From: Bombyx mori
Taxonomy: Eukaryota; Arthropoda; Insecta; Lepidoptera; Bombycidae
DNA length: 64,000 nt
Assembly (NCBI RefSeq): GCF_030269925.1
Contig: NC_085110.1
Location: 3,782,001 to 3,846,000, forward strand
Direction of reading: 5' to 3'
Shown: piece after piece, positions 42,767-55,211 of the stretch
Layout: the number at the start of each line of letters is the position of its first letter
How positions within the stretch are numbered: the first letter of the stretch is position 1
Notes under the pieces: model-generated
Seen by the model: only the letters and a program-made list of their open reading frames with translations
What the model was told of the DNA's origin: nothing
Database searches by the model: none
Made by a program: the position numbers and the translations under genes

Positions 42767-43988
42767 AATTGTGTTTAATTTATAAATGTTGGTGGAAGTG
42801 GTCGCGCAATTACAATGAACGATACCACTTCTTTTGGCATCGTTTCCTCACTGGAGAAAGTAAGGGTCGCGACCTCTGCCCTGAAATTGTAGCTTCTCGT
42901 ACCATGTACCATTAGAGCTTATGCCTTGGATTGTAGAGTGTATTTGGGTCATCTAACAAGTAGGTTTATTTGGCCTCTTTCACTCAACCTTACCTGTGTA
43001 CACGAGCTTTTCAAGGTTGCCACACTGAACCCTGCCAAACATGACTAATATGGTCGGAATAAAAATATCGCAATCAGTCAGCGTTTTGGCTGTTGCATTA
43101 CTAATGCATTACCACGAGTAATGGTGACTACATAAATAAAAATGTATGTTTAACCTATATTCGTCCCTTAGTTGTTCATCAGATTGTTATGAAACTTGGT
43201 ACAGTCGTTGTTAGAACTCCAGAGAAATTTTCTAACGTTGTATCATCAAAATACCATAGATAGAAAGGAAACAGTTTCAAGGCATCGATTTTTATTTCAT
43301 ACAATTAACGATCGACAGTCATAACTAAGTAATATGGACTCAAATTATATCGAATATGTTTAGAATAGACACTTTGGTTCATACAAAGTGAACTGAAATG
43401 ATTGCTTAAAACAAAGCAATCTTGAATGACGATACTGAAAAACTTGGATGCACGATTTCACGCCGGCTGAGTTGTCGTAAAAACCGCAGGCTCGTACTTC
43501 TTCTTTCGTTAAGCCATGAATTATCAATTTAAAAGCAATTTGGAATACTAGGTAGTCAATCGAAACGAGAAAAAACCCAGAGCAGGATAAGAGAGAAAAC
43601 ATATCACCACTATAATACATTAGAAAAAATCCGTGTAATAAAATCACGTCAGATAATGACGAACGAGATATTTGTTACAATAATTTAGCACATTACTGAC
43701 GCATCGCACAAGGGATCTTTGAATGCCCTGACTCATATAAAAATACGGTTAGCTCATTACCAATTGTCTTAAGAGTCATTACTGAACACGGTTTTCATAA
43801 TTAAGGTAGAAATTGTGCAATTAGCTAATCTTTTGGACAGTCCTATGCGGAGTCTTGTAAATGTATTTAAAAAAAAACACTTAAATACTAAAATGTTTGT
43901 TGACAAAATAATTATAAAAATAAAATTAGAGCTTTATCTTCGAGTTAATAGCTAAGCAGCAACATTAACATGTAAGACAGTAACAAGT
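42767..43988. other. Intergenic, no gene recognised
   Basis: No gene named. 43135-43270 (TTCGTCCCTTAGTTGTTCAT, TTATGAAACTTGGTACAG) resembles bodies of old Helitron-like repeats, but no termini were found. Confidence 0.45.
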
Positions 43989-44213
43989 AGGTAAGTCCGC
44001 ACGGGTAGGTGTCCGCGCGGATAGGTACCACCACCCTGCCTATTTCTGCCGTGAAGCAGTAATGCGTTTAGGATATGGCAGCCGTTGTAACTATACCGGA
44101 GACTTTAGAGCTTATATCTCAAGGTGGGTGGCGCATTTACGTTGTAGATGTCTATGGGCTCCAGTAACCACTTAACACCAGGTGAGTTCGTCCATCCATC
44201 TAAGCATTAAAAA
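43989..44213 (+). repeat. Bm1 SINE with local duplication
   Basis: Begins with a repeated GTCCGC(A/G)CGG.TAGGT block and ends CATCTAAGCATTAAAAAAAT. It lacks about 18 bp in the TTCGGTTTGAAGGGTGG region. Confidence 0.9.
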
Positions 44214-44242
44214 AATTAAAAAAATATTTTCATCAGAGTTTT

Positions 44243-44430
44243 TCACTGAGTTTCTCGCCGGATCTTTTCAATGGGTCGCGTATCCGATCCGGTGATAGAT
44301 TCTGCGAAGCACTGTTCTTGCTAGGGCCAGTGTTAACAACACTCCCGGTTTGAGCCTCGTGAGCTCACCTACTCGCTCGGTTACGCTGGCATAGCCTCTC
44401 AAGGCTATCTATCAGGTTAGGTAGAAATAA
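44243..44430 (+). repeat. LINE 3'-UTR fragment with stem-loop
   Basis: CACTGAGTTTCTCGCCGGAT with TTTTCAATGGGTCGC (a partly mismatched stem), CGATCCGGTGATAGATTCTG and AAGGCTATCTATCAGGTTAG. Same family as 5688-5938. Confidence 0.75.
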
Positions 44431-45164
44431 AGAAAAATGATTTTCAATTTTAGATTGACCCTTTTCTGTTCAATTCCTTGAAAAAGCGCCGCTTTATCAA
44501 GATCAAATATATCTGGGACTCCTATTTACGTCTCATAGAACAATGATTTTGTTTAAACTTCTCGACTACTGGATGTCGATTTAGGAGCATTGTAATTATG
44601 TAGTGATAAGTTTAAATATTAGATAAATAGAAAAGTGTGTTCTTTAATTGGTTGATAGGGGTCTTTTTTGTGTTCGAGCAAATCGAGTGATGGTTTCATT
44701 GGCGCGACCAAAGCCCGCATGGCCTGGCAGACGGCCGCTCTATCTCTATACCTATCTAATGAACTCGGTCCGCGTTTCGAATTGGTGAGCATCGGAATGA
44801 ATGAACGAAGATAACGGGTCGCAGTTTCGAGTCCTTTCTAGAAGGTTAAGCGATATTATAACAACGCGTCTGTTCGAGAGAAGCTTCTCAGACACCACCA
44901 GTTACCTTGGAACATAGGTCGAAGTCTCAACTATATTACAGAGCAGCTGTCCTGCCTTTCAAATAATAAAGCTTCCACCACCGTTCGAACAGGGCTGTCG
45001 ACCCCCCACCAAACTAAATAGCATTGGAATCTGAAGTAAAAGTATGTTTTGTAAAGTTAGCCATTGCGATCTGTCGACTCTTACGCTGAAGAGTTTCTCG
45101 TTGTATACCAACAGGCTGTATTCTTTCTTAGGGTTCTCATGATGCAGGTGCTTCTGAACAAATT
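44431..45164. other. Intergenic, no gene recognised
   Basis: Nothing recognised here. Confidence 0.5.
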
Positions 45165-45600
45165 AAGTCGTCGTGGTCTAAAGGATAAGACGTCCGGTGC
45201 ATTCGTATCTTGCGATGCAACGGTGTTCGAATCCCGCAGGCAAGTAACAATTTTCCTAATGAAATACGTACTTAACCAATGTTCACGATTGACTTCCACG
45301 GTGAAGGGATAATATCGTGTAATAAAATTCAAACCCGCAAAATTATAGTTTGCGTCATTATTAGTGGTAGGACCTCTTGTGAGTTCGCACAGGTAGGTAC
45401 CACCACCCTTCCTATTTCGACCGTGAAGCAGTACCTAATGCGTTTTGGTTTGAAGGGTGGAACAGTCGTTGTAAGTATACTGAGACCTTAGAACTCATAT
45501 CTCAAGGTAGATGGCGGCATTTACGTCATAGATTTTTGCTCCGGTAACCACTTAACACCAGTTGCGCTGTGAGCTCGTCCACCCATATATACAATAAAAA
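45165..45600 (+). repeat. Bm1 SINE, essentially full length
   Basis: The complete unit, about 436 bp. The tRNA-derived head AAGTCGTCGTGGTCTAAAGG has an A-box-like TGGTCTAAAGGA at 45174-45185 and a B-box-like GGTGTTCGAATCC near 45222-45234, the internal RNA polymerase III promoter. The unrelated body follows, with a 3' tail ending CCCATATATACAATAAAAA. It marks where the other copies are truncated. It is the left edge of the tandem duplication at 45404. Confidence 0.93.
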
Positions 45601-46744
45601 AAATAAAAAAGATATTTCTAGCGGTAATGCCATATCATTATAATAATTCAGCCATTGATTTATATTTAACCACGATAAAAAGCGGCACGTGATGTTACCA
45701 GACATTATCACGATGTTTATAATCAGGGTTCCGCTGCATCACGAATTACGTGTCACCTTATGTAATTAGAACGTGATCGTACGCCATTTTCAATTCATAT
45801 TTGACGTGTATCTCACTTTGGTCCGCCTTAAGAAGCACGTTGCATTTTTCTGATGTAAAGAGTTGCTTCAGTCATTCTCTGTCACTCTATCTCTACTCGT
45901 CTGTATGTTGAAAAGCACGAGGCAAGTAATCAATGAGTAATTGAACAATCAATTAGGTAAAATCCCAAACCGACCAAAATATTGCCGTATTTATAATACA
46001 ATAGAAGATATACCGGATATATCTGATTTGCGTGGATAACTTTAATAATCATGATAAGATTTGTTCCACCCTCAAATTACAAGCTATCATTGTGCGAAAT
46101 TTCATCAAAATCCTTCTAGAATTGTTTGCTTGATTTTGTAACAAATACCTAAGTGTACTTATTTCTGATGTTTATGATATTATTATAAAGAAATTTCCCG
46201 CTTCTGTATAAGAAGAATTATCTACTCTCGTTACGTATTCATTTATCGATACGATTATCGATATCTTCAATTAAACAGACATTGAATGTTGTTCACGATA
46301 AATACATTAATTTACCTACTTTTAATTTTAGTTAATATCTTATTGTAATAAAGACAATGCAAATACTGCAGTCAGCAGAAAATTGTTTTTATTTAATTTA
46401 ATGAAACCATACCTACTTCACTGAACAAGCCATTCTTTAGCAAACAACTGACCAATACCAAAGACGATCCTGTTACATCTATAAATAGAGGTCGGTCAAC
46501 ATATAATAAAAAAGCGTATTTACCATATAGTGAGTACGGAACCTTAAATGAACCACTAACGATTCACACTTCAACTTTTAACGTGATAGAGATAAAACGT
46601 GAATGTGTTTACGGCTGATAATGGCGTTTCCTTCTATTTTTTATCATAAATTAAACTTCAATCGAGATATTGCAAATATCGGATGCAAGTGAAGAAATTA
46701 AATGTCTACAAAACACAAATTCACACTTGGCTCATGCTGTTTCG
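45404..46744 (+). repeat. Tandem segmental duplication, copy A
   Basis: 1341 bp from CACCCTTCCTATTTCGACC inside Bm1 to CATGCTGTTTCG. It is repeated directly and immediately as copy B. Contents are the Bm1 3' half and about 1.14 kb of non-coding DNA. A block of some 60 bp present in B (TTAAATTACCGAGTGTGTAA...) is missing here. Confidence 0.93.
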
Positions 46745-46945
46745 CACCCTTCCTATTTCGACCGTGAAGCAGTACCTAATGCGTTTTGGTTTGAAGGGTG
46801 GGACAGCCGCTGTAAGTATACTGAGACCTTAGAACTCTAATCTCAAGGTGGGTGGCGGCATTTACGTCACAGATGTCTATGGGCTCCGGTAACCACTTAA
46901 CACCAGTTGCGCTGTGAGCTCGTCCACCCATATATACAATAAAAA
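46745..46945 (+). repeat. Bm1 3' half duplicated with the segment
   Basis: This Bm1 piece did not arise by its own insertion. It begins exactly where the segmental duplication begins and shares the private GCAGTACCTAATGCGTTTTG variant with the copy at 45165. Confidence 0.9.
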
Positions 46946-47160
46946 AAATAAAAAAATGTATTTCTAGCGGTAATGTCATATCATTATAATAATTCAGCCA
47001 TTGATTTATATTTAACCACGATAAAAAACGGCACGTGATGTTACCAGACATTATCACGATGTTTATAATCAGGGTTCCGCTGCATCACGAATTACGTGTC
47101 ACCTTATGTAATTAGAACGTGATCGTACGCCATTTTCATTTCATATTTGACGTGTATCTC

Positions 47161-47355
47161 ACTTTGGTCCGCCTTAAGAAGCACGTAGCAATTTTTCTGA
47201 TGTAAAGAGTTGCTTCAGTCATTCTCTGTCACTCTATCTCTACTCGTCTGTATGTTGAACTTTGGTCCGCCTTAAGAAGCACGTAGCAATTTTTCTGATG
47301 TAAAGAGTTGCTTCAGTCATTCTCTGTCACTCTATCTCTACTCGTCTGTATGTTG
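47161..47355 (+). repeat. ~98-bp local tandem duplication in copy B
   Basis: CTTTGGTCCGCCTTAAGAAG...CTCGTCTGTATGTTGAA occurs twice in direct succession. Copy A has the unit once (about 45819-45915). Confidence 0.9.
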
Positions 47356-48317
47356 AAAAGCACGAGGCAAGGAATCAATGAGTAATCGAGTAATCAATTA
47401 GGTAAAATCCCAAGCCGACCAAAATATTGCCGCATTTATACTACAATAGAAGATATACCGGATATATCTGATTTGCGTGGATAATTTTAATAATCATGAT
47501 AAAATTTGTTCTACCTTCAGATTACAAGCTATCATTGTGCGAAATTTCATCAAAATCCTTCTAGAATTGTTTGCTTGATTTTGTTACAAACAACCAAGTG
47601 TACTTATTTCTGATGTTTATGATATTATTATTATTATAAAGAAATTTCCCGCTTCTGTATAAGAAGAATTAGTCTACTCTCGTTACATATTAATATATCG
47701 ATACGATTATCGATAGCTTCAATTAAACAGACATTGAATGTTGTTCACGATAAATACATTAATTTACCTACTTTTAATTTCAGTTAATATCTTATAGTTA
47801 TTGTAATAACAACGCAAATATTGCAGTCAGCAGCACATTATTTATATTTTATTTAATGAAACCATACCTACTTCACTGAACAGGTCATTCTTTAGCAAAC
47901 AACTGACCAATCAATACCAAAGACAAATTTAAATTACCGAGTGTGTAAAATCGGACATTAGAAGTAGGCGAAAATTATATTGACGATCCTGTTACATCTA
48001 TAAATAGAGGTCGGTCAACATATAATAAAAAAGCGTATTTACCATATAGTGAGTACGGAACCTTAAATGAACCACTAACGATTCACACTTCAACTTTTAA
48101 CGTGATAGAGATAAAACGTGAATGTGTTTACGGCTGATAATGGCGTTTCCTTCTATTTTTTATCATAAATTAAACTTCAATCGAGATATTGCAAATATCG
48201 GATGCAAGTGAAGAAATTAAATGTCTACAAAACACAAATTCACACTTGGCTCATGCTGTTTCGTTTTTATTGTTAAGTTTACTAAGATCTTTTTAATATT
48301 TTTATTTTTATTTAGCA

Positions 48318-48610
48318 CTAGCTGACCCGGCAGACTTCGTAGTGCCTCAATCGATAAATAAAAGATCTAAACTTTCGTATAAAATAAACATAAAACAAAC
48401 AAAAGGAATCCGTCCGACGGGGGACACATCAAAGGAAAAACAAAATTGTTATTTTTATTTAATTTCGAGCATTTTCATATTTATCTACCTTTTAAACCTT
48501 CTCTGGACTTCCACAAATAATTCAAGACCAAAATTAGCCAAAGCGGTCCAGTCGTTCTCGAGTTTTAGCGAGACTAACAAACAACAATTCATTTTTATAT
48601 ATAATATAGA
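48318..48610 (-). mobile_element. Non-autonomous Helitron-like element
   Basis: Reverse-oriented relative of 3417-3707. On the plus strand it starts CTAGCTGACCCGGCAGACTT after A48317 and ends near TTTTTATATATAATATAGA. AGA-rich microsatellite sequence follows, so the 5' end is approximate. Confidence 0.6.
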
Positions 48611-50204
48611 AGATAGAAGAAGAAGATAGATAATAGATAATAACACTTTGTATCGTAAAAGAACTAAAAATGTTGCCAAGAATAAAACAAATTATTATAA
48701 GAAGCAAATATGTACTTAGTATATCGAATTACCTAATTACTTTGTAATTTGATTCTCATCATGGGTTTGAAACAACTGTAATATTTCCTTCTCGTAAACC
48801 TAAATGTTGTGCAATGATTTTAAACTAACAACAAAGTTACTACACGCTGAAGGTCGTTTGAGAAGTACGATTACAGGAACTCCTCTTATGTAACGAGAAA
48901 AACAAAATACTATTTAATTAGAAAACGTTTTAGAAATCGTTTTGTGGTAATTCTTTCGTACAGAATTGTACAATTTTAATTTTCAGCAAATATTCTTGTA
49001 GGTTTCTGGCCATTATGTTAATATGGCCATTAGTAAATTGTCTATTGCACCACATACTTATACTATAGTTTGATTTACAGTTTTACGCCCGGCCACGTGT
49101 CTGATGTCATGGTAGGTTTGACACTGCCATATTATTATTAAGACAGGACAAGTGGACTTGCAGGTATGGAAACAGTATTAGTGTCCACGAAGAGATGGGA
49201 ATTTCTAATGGTAGCTCCAAGAAACCGAGGTCGTATAATATTCGCAAAGTATAATAAGAAAAAATATATTAGGCTATAAAAGCGTAATTACTTGAGCATA
49301 TCGGTATCTTCAGATTAAAAGCCGATCAGACTGTTATCATGTAAACTGAAACCAAATTAGGAAAAACATGAAATTCTCACACGTCACGCGAATATTCTTA
49401 TACGTCACCTTGAAGAAAAAGCAATTCTATTTATAAGATTGCTTATTTCCCTGTAGCTACAAATAAATTGAAATTAGTCAGAGTTTGAAACAAAATTGCA
49501 AGTTTGCAAGCAAAACTGTGAATGTATTCACATTACTGCCATTATAACCTTGGTTCTAATTAAAAATACATAAAATTAATCAAATAAAAGCATTTATTAC
49601 CTAGTCTTGTGAAAAATATTGAAATATCGCGCGTCTTTGCCATTGCATTTCCAAACGTAAATGAATGGTCTCATTCTTTCCTTTTCTTTCAAAGCTTCTC
49701 ATATAAAGATAGACAGAGATAGCTATATGAGGATCAGTACGTTTATAAAATGCGTGGCGTTGCTCGTACTACGCAAGCTGACTGTGTGTCGACATTGGAC
49801 ATTGGATCGGTTGCCGGTCCCGGGTTTTGGTAAGCGTCGCTGTCAGTCTCGCAATGGCGTTAGTGAACATAAGACGTGTGTTCGTTTAGTTTCACTTCAA
49901 CCCGAGCGGACACCGGCCCAAAATATTGGCCCGTCTATCCGTATTTGAATTACAGGGAATCACTTGTAATTCATCTTAAACAAAAAGAGACTTACGAGTC
50001 AATACGGACAGTCAAATTTTGGTACGATATCCACTCAGGACGAATCATTTCAAGGTTCGTAGTTTGTTCGTAATTTCCCCTAGACGGAATCATTTCAAAT
50101 GTTGTAATGTCGCTTTTTCGGTTTGTTACAGATCATGTTCATCTCATCATAGTTCCTTATTAGTATTGTGTTTGTGCTAGTGTTTTGTGAACACGAGTGG
50201 AACG
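48611..50204. other. Repeat-poor flank upstream of trbl
   Basis: No transposable element was recognised. The last 400 bases or so before the trbl start presumably hold its 5' UTR and promoter, but no TATA box or initiator can be assigned with confidence. A moderately GC-rich patch lies at 49780-49930. Confidence 0.5.
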
Positions 50205-50225
50205 TGACAGTGTTTGTGTGTTGTG

Positions 50226-50522
50226 ATGGATCCCGGATCACCCTCGTTGTTATGGCCGTTGCGGCTGAGCAAGCCGGCGGTGACGATGCCGGTGCCCAGT
50301 ACAGGAGAGAGCAGTAAAGCTGAAGACCGAGCGCAGTCCCCAGGGCTGCAGGAGCGGCTGTCCGCGGCGCCACCGAGCCCGGCGCCACCCAGTCCCGCAC
50401 CAACCCAACATCAATTCCAAGCAGCTCTCGTTGCCGAGAAGTACCTCCTGCTGGAACAAGTCGAAGGTTCCTCGTTATGTCGGTGTGTAGACGTGCGTAC
50501 CCAAGAGGAATATGTATGCAAG
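50226..50522 (+). CDS. trbl: Tribbles pseudokinase, coding exon 1
   Basis: 99 codons. The start ATG at 50226 is fixed by an in-frame TGA at 50205-50207. Residues 1-70 are a disordered Pro/Ser/Ala-rich N-terminus (SAAPPSPAPPSPAP at 46-59). The pseudokinase N-lobe starts at about 73 (YLLLEQVEGSSLCRC), where a kinase glycine loop would be; the G-x-G-x-x-G pattern is lost, as in tribbles. EEYVCK ends at Lys99, the position of the kinase beta-3 lysine. The donor GTGAGT follows directly, phase 0. Tribbles proteins are scaffolds that bring COP1-type ubiquitin ligase to substrates and, in Drosophila, restrain String/CDC25 and C/EBP (Slbo). Confidence 0.92.
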
Positions 50523-51158
50523 GTGAGTATTAGTAGACGCCCGACAAATCATTAATCCTAAAGTACCTTCAAATTTAGCGTTATTAAACGCATTCACCTG
50601 CATATCCAGACATTCCAGTTTTTTTTTATTTAATTCATAGCCTAGATCCCCTGTTGGCCTTCGGTCGAATAATCGTCAATGACGCGCAAAGTTTTTAAAG
50701 ATATTTTGAGAATGTGCGGTTAAAATAAATGATGCTTGTTTTAACCAGTTTCAAAGGCTCACAAACGTTTTATCCAATTAACGTACTACGATAACATAAA
50801 TATTCAAGTTTGTGCTTATTTTATGTATGTAAATATAAAAAAAAGACATCGGTTCAGAGAATAATTTTGTAAATTATTATTAAATTAGTATTATTACATT
50901 ACAAAACTAATAAGTTTCTTCATGTATCTATATTAGACATGCTATATAAAGTCATGTACACTTGTGTACTTGTAGACTCCGTAATATTTGCATCTCGCAG
51001 TGCAATGCAGATAATATTGCGATAAAAATCCCTGCCTACGAGAACGTACTCGCCAAACTAGTTTCATGTACAGGGAGGGCATTGACTGACTTTATTCCAT
51101 GTGCATAGACCAGTATAGAGCATCCACAGAAGCACTTACGTCTAGAATTACGTAATTC

Positions 51159-51189
<31 letters not shown>

Positions 51190-54152
51190 CGAACGAAAAA
51201 TTCAAATTCGAAAAATCATTCTTTTATTCTTTGACCACGGATGACAAAAGAGAACGATCCATTACAGCCTCGCGACACTGCTAGGATACGTAACGTGTAT
51301 CGTTTCGAAATTATGCCGACGTTTCAAAACCACTTGCGCAGTTTTGTTTCATTGATACAGTGCGTAATCTCTTCTGTGCGACCTATTTGTCTCTTGTTAC
51401 ACGAATTAATTTATAGCTATACAGTACATTCGACTTTCTCACTAAACTGTGATTTTGAACAGTTTAAAGGGTTCCGATTATCCCACGGGATTCGGACCCC
51501 ATGTCGCGATAAGCGAAATTGTCAATATACCCACATGTCGTGTCCCTTTTGAACGCCTGTTAAACAGCGAAATGATAAGAAATGTTCTACTCGAAAAGTC
51601 AATCGGAGAAATACGTTTCATTATTATCCTGTTAATGTTTTAAAAATAATTGATTAATAGATCCAACAATTATGTGACGTAACAACAAAAATACTTTATC
51701 TACAATGTACAAGTTTAATCACGTAACGCGTCGTAAAATGTTTCTTTAATTTACGAATAAAGCACCTCAATTACTGGTTAATTAAGTAGCAACAGCGTTT
51801 TTCAGTCAATCTCGCGCGCATTGTTCGTAGCATCATGTTCAGACCGATGTCATACTTTATATGTCATGGCCTCCGCGCGCTGCTCGATCGCACTTGTAGG
51901 CCACAGCCATCGCCGTTTTGACAATGTCATGTGTCGACTTTCGCAATCGATGACAATAACGGCTATTTATTTAACGGTAACTAAGCGCTAAATGCTACAA
52001 TAATAAAGCGGTCACAACTCTGCGGTTCGCATTCGTAACTCTAATAGGTAGATAATATTCTAATGAATCACGAGTACGAGATTGTACAACGAAACTGGTC
52101 CGAAAAGTCGTTATTACGAACAATTCAAGCTAGCTAAAGTGGTTTAGGCCACTGCAGGATATGTAGTGCCACAAACAAAGGTCTATACACACGTATTGTC
52201 AAGGCGCAGAATAGGCACTTCCCTCGTGAGAACTTGGCAAGGTTAAAGTGTGGCAACTTGATCGTTGCTAAACGTATTTACAACACCCGCTGAACGACTG
52301 ACGCGACGGCTGTATTCATACCTAATACTCGATTAACGATCTCATCTCTATTCTTGAGCGAATTTTACGGATAGTCCAGATTTTGTTCAAAATGACGGTG
52401 GCGTCAGAGTACACGTGGTCGGCATCAGGTCGCGCCGAAAATAGGTGTGACCTTCTCATTGACATTGTGAAATAGACGAGTTGATAACACTGATCGTCGA
52501 ATGTCACATCGAGGCTAGGGGCCCCCTCTCTTCAGTTCCCCCACTAGATAACGGAGCGAGCGCTTCGGTTCGCATTCATTGCTGCGTAACCACAGCCGCC
52601 AGCGTCGATGAATACAACAAAATCGTAAACCATACCGGACCAAACTAATAAAATCGTTTGTTGAACACTACGTATGCGCATACCGTATCATTTTGTATTT
52701 TAATATTTTATCATAATATAATAAAATTTGTAACTCGTATTTTAGTAAAAAAAATGGCCTAATTTCACGCTACACTTACTATTGATTAGGTATTTTAAGT
52801 AAACCGTGCTATGTTGTGTTAAACACTCGAATGAAATATCGATAGTAATGTTCATCATATACATAGGTTGTGTGAAACGTATGTATACTATTTACGAAAC
52901 TAGTGCAGGTTTGCCTAAATATTTTGCAACAGACATTTTGCGATTAAACAAATATCCGATAACGTTATGTAGGTTAGCTCCCGTAAACCACGTTCGACGC
53001 TAAACACTATCAAGTGCTCCGTCAACATGGCAAACTCTTATCGATATCTCATCGTGTTTTCGCAAACCGAAACGACGCAACTGGGTCACATTTATTTGCG
53101 CGTCTAAACGCCCATACGAAATAAAAATAGCGTCAACGAGTCTGGGGTGATTGCGCTAAAATAACCATATATCGCTATTAATAAGTTGCGTGTCGAAAAG
53201 AAATGTTGGAAGGCCCGCCCCGACGTGATTCGTCATCCGTTTTGTGAGTCGGAGGATTAGAGGCGGATTCCGCGTTCGCAAAGTCGTTGACTCGCTTTTG
53301 TTTCAGTACGCAGATCGAGTCAGTTCGTATAACGGTTCGGATCTGATCTACCTCGACACTGCCCCGGGCGAACTTTTAGAAAGCTTAGCGCTGTCAGCTT
53401 AGTCTGTTCAATGTCGAAAACTACTTAAGTATATTACTGCAATGTCTGTTTCGTTTGATTTCTAGTTTGTCGTCACCATAGTATTGTGTTCAAACGATTC
53501 GCGGAGGGTCGGACGTTTCTATTCACTAAAATGTTTCAATCTCGTTATTCACATTAGACTAAGCCCTTTTAAATCGCAGTCTCTTTGATACGGACCCCTT
53601 TGGATCTGTTTAAAACTGCGAGGACGTAATTTTTATTACAGTGCTTCCAATTTGAAAAGGATGATCTAATATAAACTCTTTGAGTTATCCATTTCATAAT
53701 TTATACGAAGCGCTTTCACGGAATCCAGGAAAATATAATTAATGGAATGTTTTAAGTATCAGACACGGTTGAATGTTGGTAGCATTGGATGAGCATCGAG
53801 GAAGGAAGGATATCCGGAAGTCACCTTGGTACTATACGACCTTTCCGCCTTACACTCACCGTTAAACTCGCTCATACATATCATCAACATGACGATGATA
53901 CAGTCATGATGCCTACTAACTTATTGCAAAAAGGTAAACCGACTTCGAGGAAATAAAATATGATTAATATAGTCGAAGTGAATTATATGCATTATTAAGA
54001 GTAACTCTTAAACTACCGGTCCGAGCATTAGCTTTTAAATAATAAAAATCGATTCACCAAGAAAATAACCTAAAAAACAGCGAATTTAGAACCTCCTCCT
54101 TTATTGAAGTCAGTAAAAATCGTTTATTTGATTCAAACTCATTTGTCCACAG
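50523..54152 (+). other. trbl: trbl intron 1
   Basis: 3630 bases, GTGAGT donor and TTTGTCCACAG acceptor. No Bm1, LINE, Helitron or MITE was recognised in it, unlike the rest of the window. A GA microsatellite is at 51158-51189. It may hold conserved enhancers, but none can be named from sequence alone. Confidence 0.85.
51158..51189 (+). repeat. GA microsatellite
   Basis: GAGAGAGAAAGAGAGAGAGA continuing for about 32 bases in trbl intron 1; a possible GAGA-factor-type or simple slippage tract. Confidence 0.85.
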
Positions 54153-54442
54153 GTTGTGTCCCGAGACTGCAGCAGTTTACTACAAGCACATTACCGTCTC
54201 GACGGGCATCCGCACGTCAATCCTATTCACGAAGTCCTAGTCGGCGATAAGAGGGTGTACCTGATCTTCCCTCGGTCGCATTCAGATCTACATTCATACG
54301 TTCGGGCGAGGAAAAGGCTAAGAGAGCACGAAGCCCGAAGACTCTTCAGACAAATGGCCGAAACGGTAGCGGCGTGCCACGAACAGGGCATCGTATTAAG
54401 AGATCTCAAATTAAGGAAGTTCGTCTTCGCAGACCCACAACG
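54153..54442 (+). CDS. trbl: Tribbles pseudokinase, coding exon 2
   Basis: 290 bases encoding residues 100-196 in phase with exon 1. It covers the rest of the N-lobe (VVSRDCSSLLQAHYRLDGHP, then HEVLVGDKRVYLIFP, the hinge) and the start of the C-lobe up to the catalytic loop LRDLKLRKFVF (181-191). This is the tribbles signature: the HRD histidine is replaced by Leu, and the metal-binding Asn of L-K-x-x-N by Lys. GTAAGT follows after CG, a phase-2 donor. The next exon, with SLE in place of DFG, the C-lobe and the COP1-binding tail, was not found before 64000. Confidence 0.93.
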
Positions 54443-54849
54443 GTAAGTCAGTTGATGTTTAGAATATAACGTTTTATTTTATTTACAGCAGGTAACTCGA
54501 ATAACCACGAATCACTTATTGTGCAAAATAACGAAACGACTCCGCAGGTTCTGATATCTTTAACAGTCGATCGGGTCTATTCAATGATTTCTTCCCTATT
54601 TTTTCTTATCCGGGCTTCGTGAGAAAATATCTATCTACGAATAAAAAGGTCGAACAGGAAACGGAAGTGATCTTTGTGTTAGAGATGTAGCAATGCGTTT
54701 CCTTCGTGCGTGATACCGATATCGCGGAGTAAAAGTAAATAAAATACATTCAAGCCGCGAATGAGTACATTCTAATCACACTTCATTCAATACCTACATA
54801 TTTATTTCTATTTTCAACTGAATATCAAGCAACCATGAATATCCTTAAC

Positions 54850-55211
54850 ATCATTCTCCTGCCCTTCTCTCAGTTATCTGGGGTCGGCGCAACATTCACC
54901 TTCCATATTCTTCTATCATATACCATTTCTTCGCTCACTCCCCTCTTACCCATATTGTATTTCACGCAATTCATCCATTTCTTCTTAGGTCTACCTCTTC
55001 CTCTATATCCTTCCACATTCATAGTTAACAATCTCTTACCAGCCTCATTTTCATTTCGTCTCATCACATGTCCATACCATCCCAAACGCGCACTTCTCAG
55101 CTTCTCTGTCACAGGTGCCACTTTCAGACTACCTCTGACATATTCATTTCGTATTCTATCCATTCTCGTTACTCCACACATCCATCGCAAAATTCGCATC
55201 TCTGCTGCATG
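54850..55211 (-). mobile_element. RTE-like LINE fragment with 16-bp target duplication
   Basis: Flanked by the perfect direct repeat CATGAATATCCTTAAC (54834-54849 and 55212-55227), so it is one clean insertion. The minus strand codes for the very C-terminus of a LINE ORF2: MRILRWMCGVTRMDRIRNEY, LGWYGHVMRR and GYRGRGRPKKKW are typical of this family in insects. The 114-codon frame stops near 54870, and the element ends in the short GAGAATGAT tail rather than poly(A), as RTE elements do. Heavily 5'-truncated. Confidence 0.88.

Larger units (their letters stand above)
46745..48263 (+). repeat. Tandem segmental duplication, copy B
   Basis: 1519 bp, starting at the same base of Bm1 as copy A and ending with the same CATGCTGTTTCG. 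It has small substitutions relative to A, an extra local tandem duplication (47161-47355) and the block of some 60 bp near 47930-47985 absent from A. Confidence 0.93.

Noticed and set aside
43360..43647. 95-codon minus frame
   Set aside because: Hydrophobic N-terminus and a HGLTKEEVRACGF stretch looked protein-like, but no family, splice signals or flanking coding sequence support it.
45165..45240. Possible tRNA gene
   Set aside because: A- and B-box-like motifs are present, but the sequence is the head of a Bm1 SINE with its body attached, so it is not a functional tRNA gene.
47161..47355. CRISPR-like or satellite array
   Set aside because: Only two adjacent units with no spacers; a local duplication within the segmental duplication.
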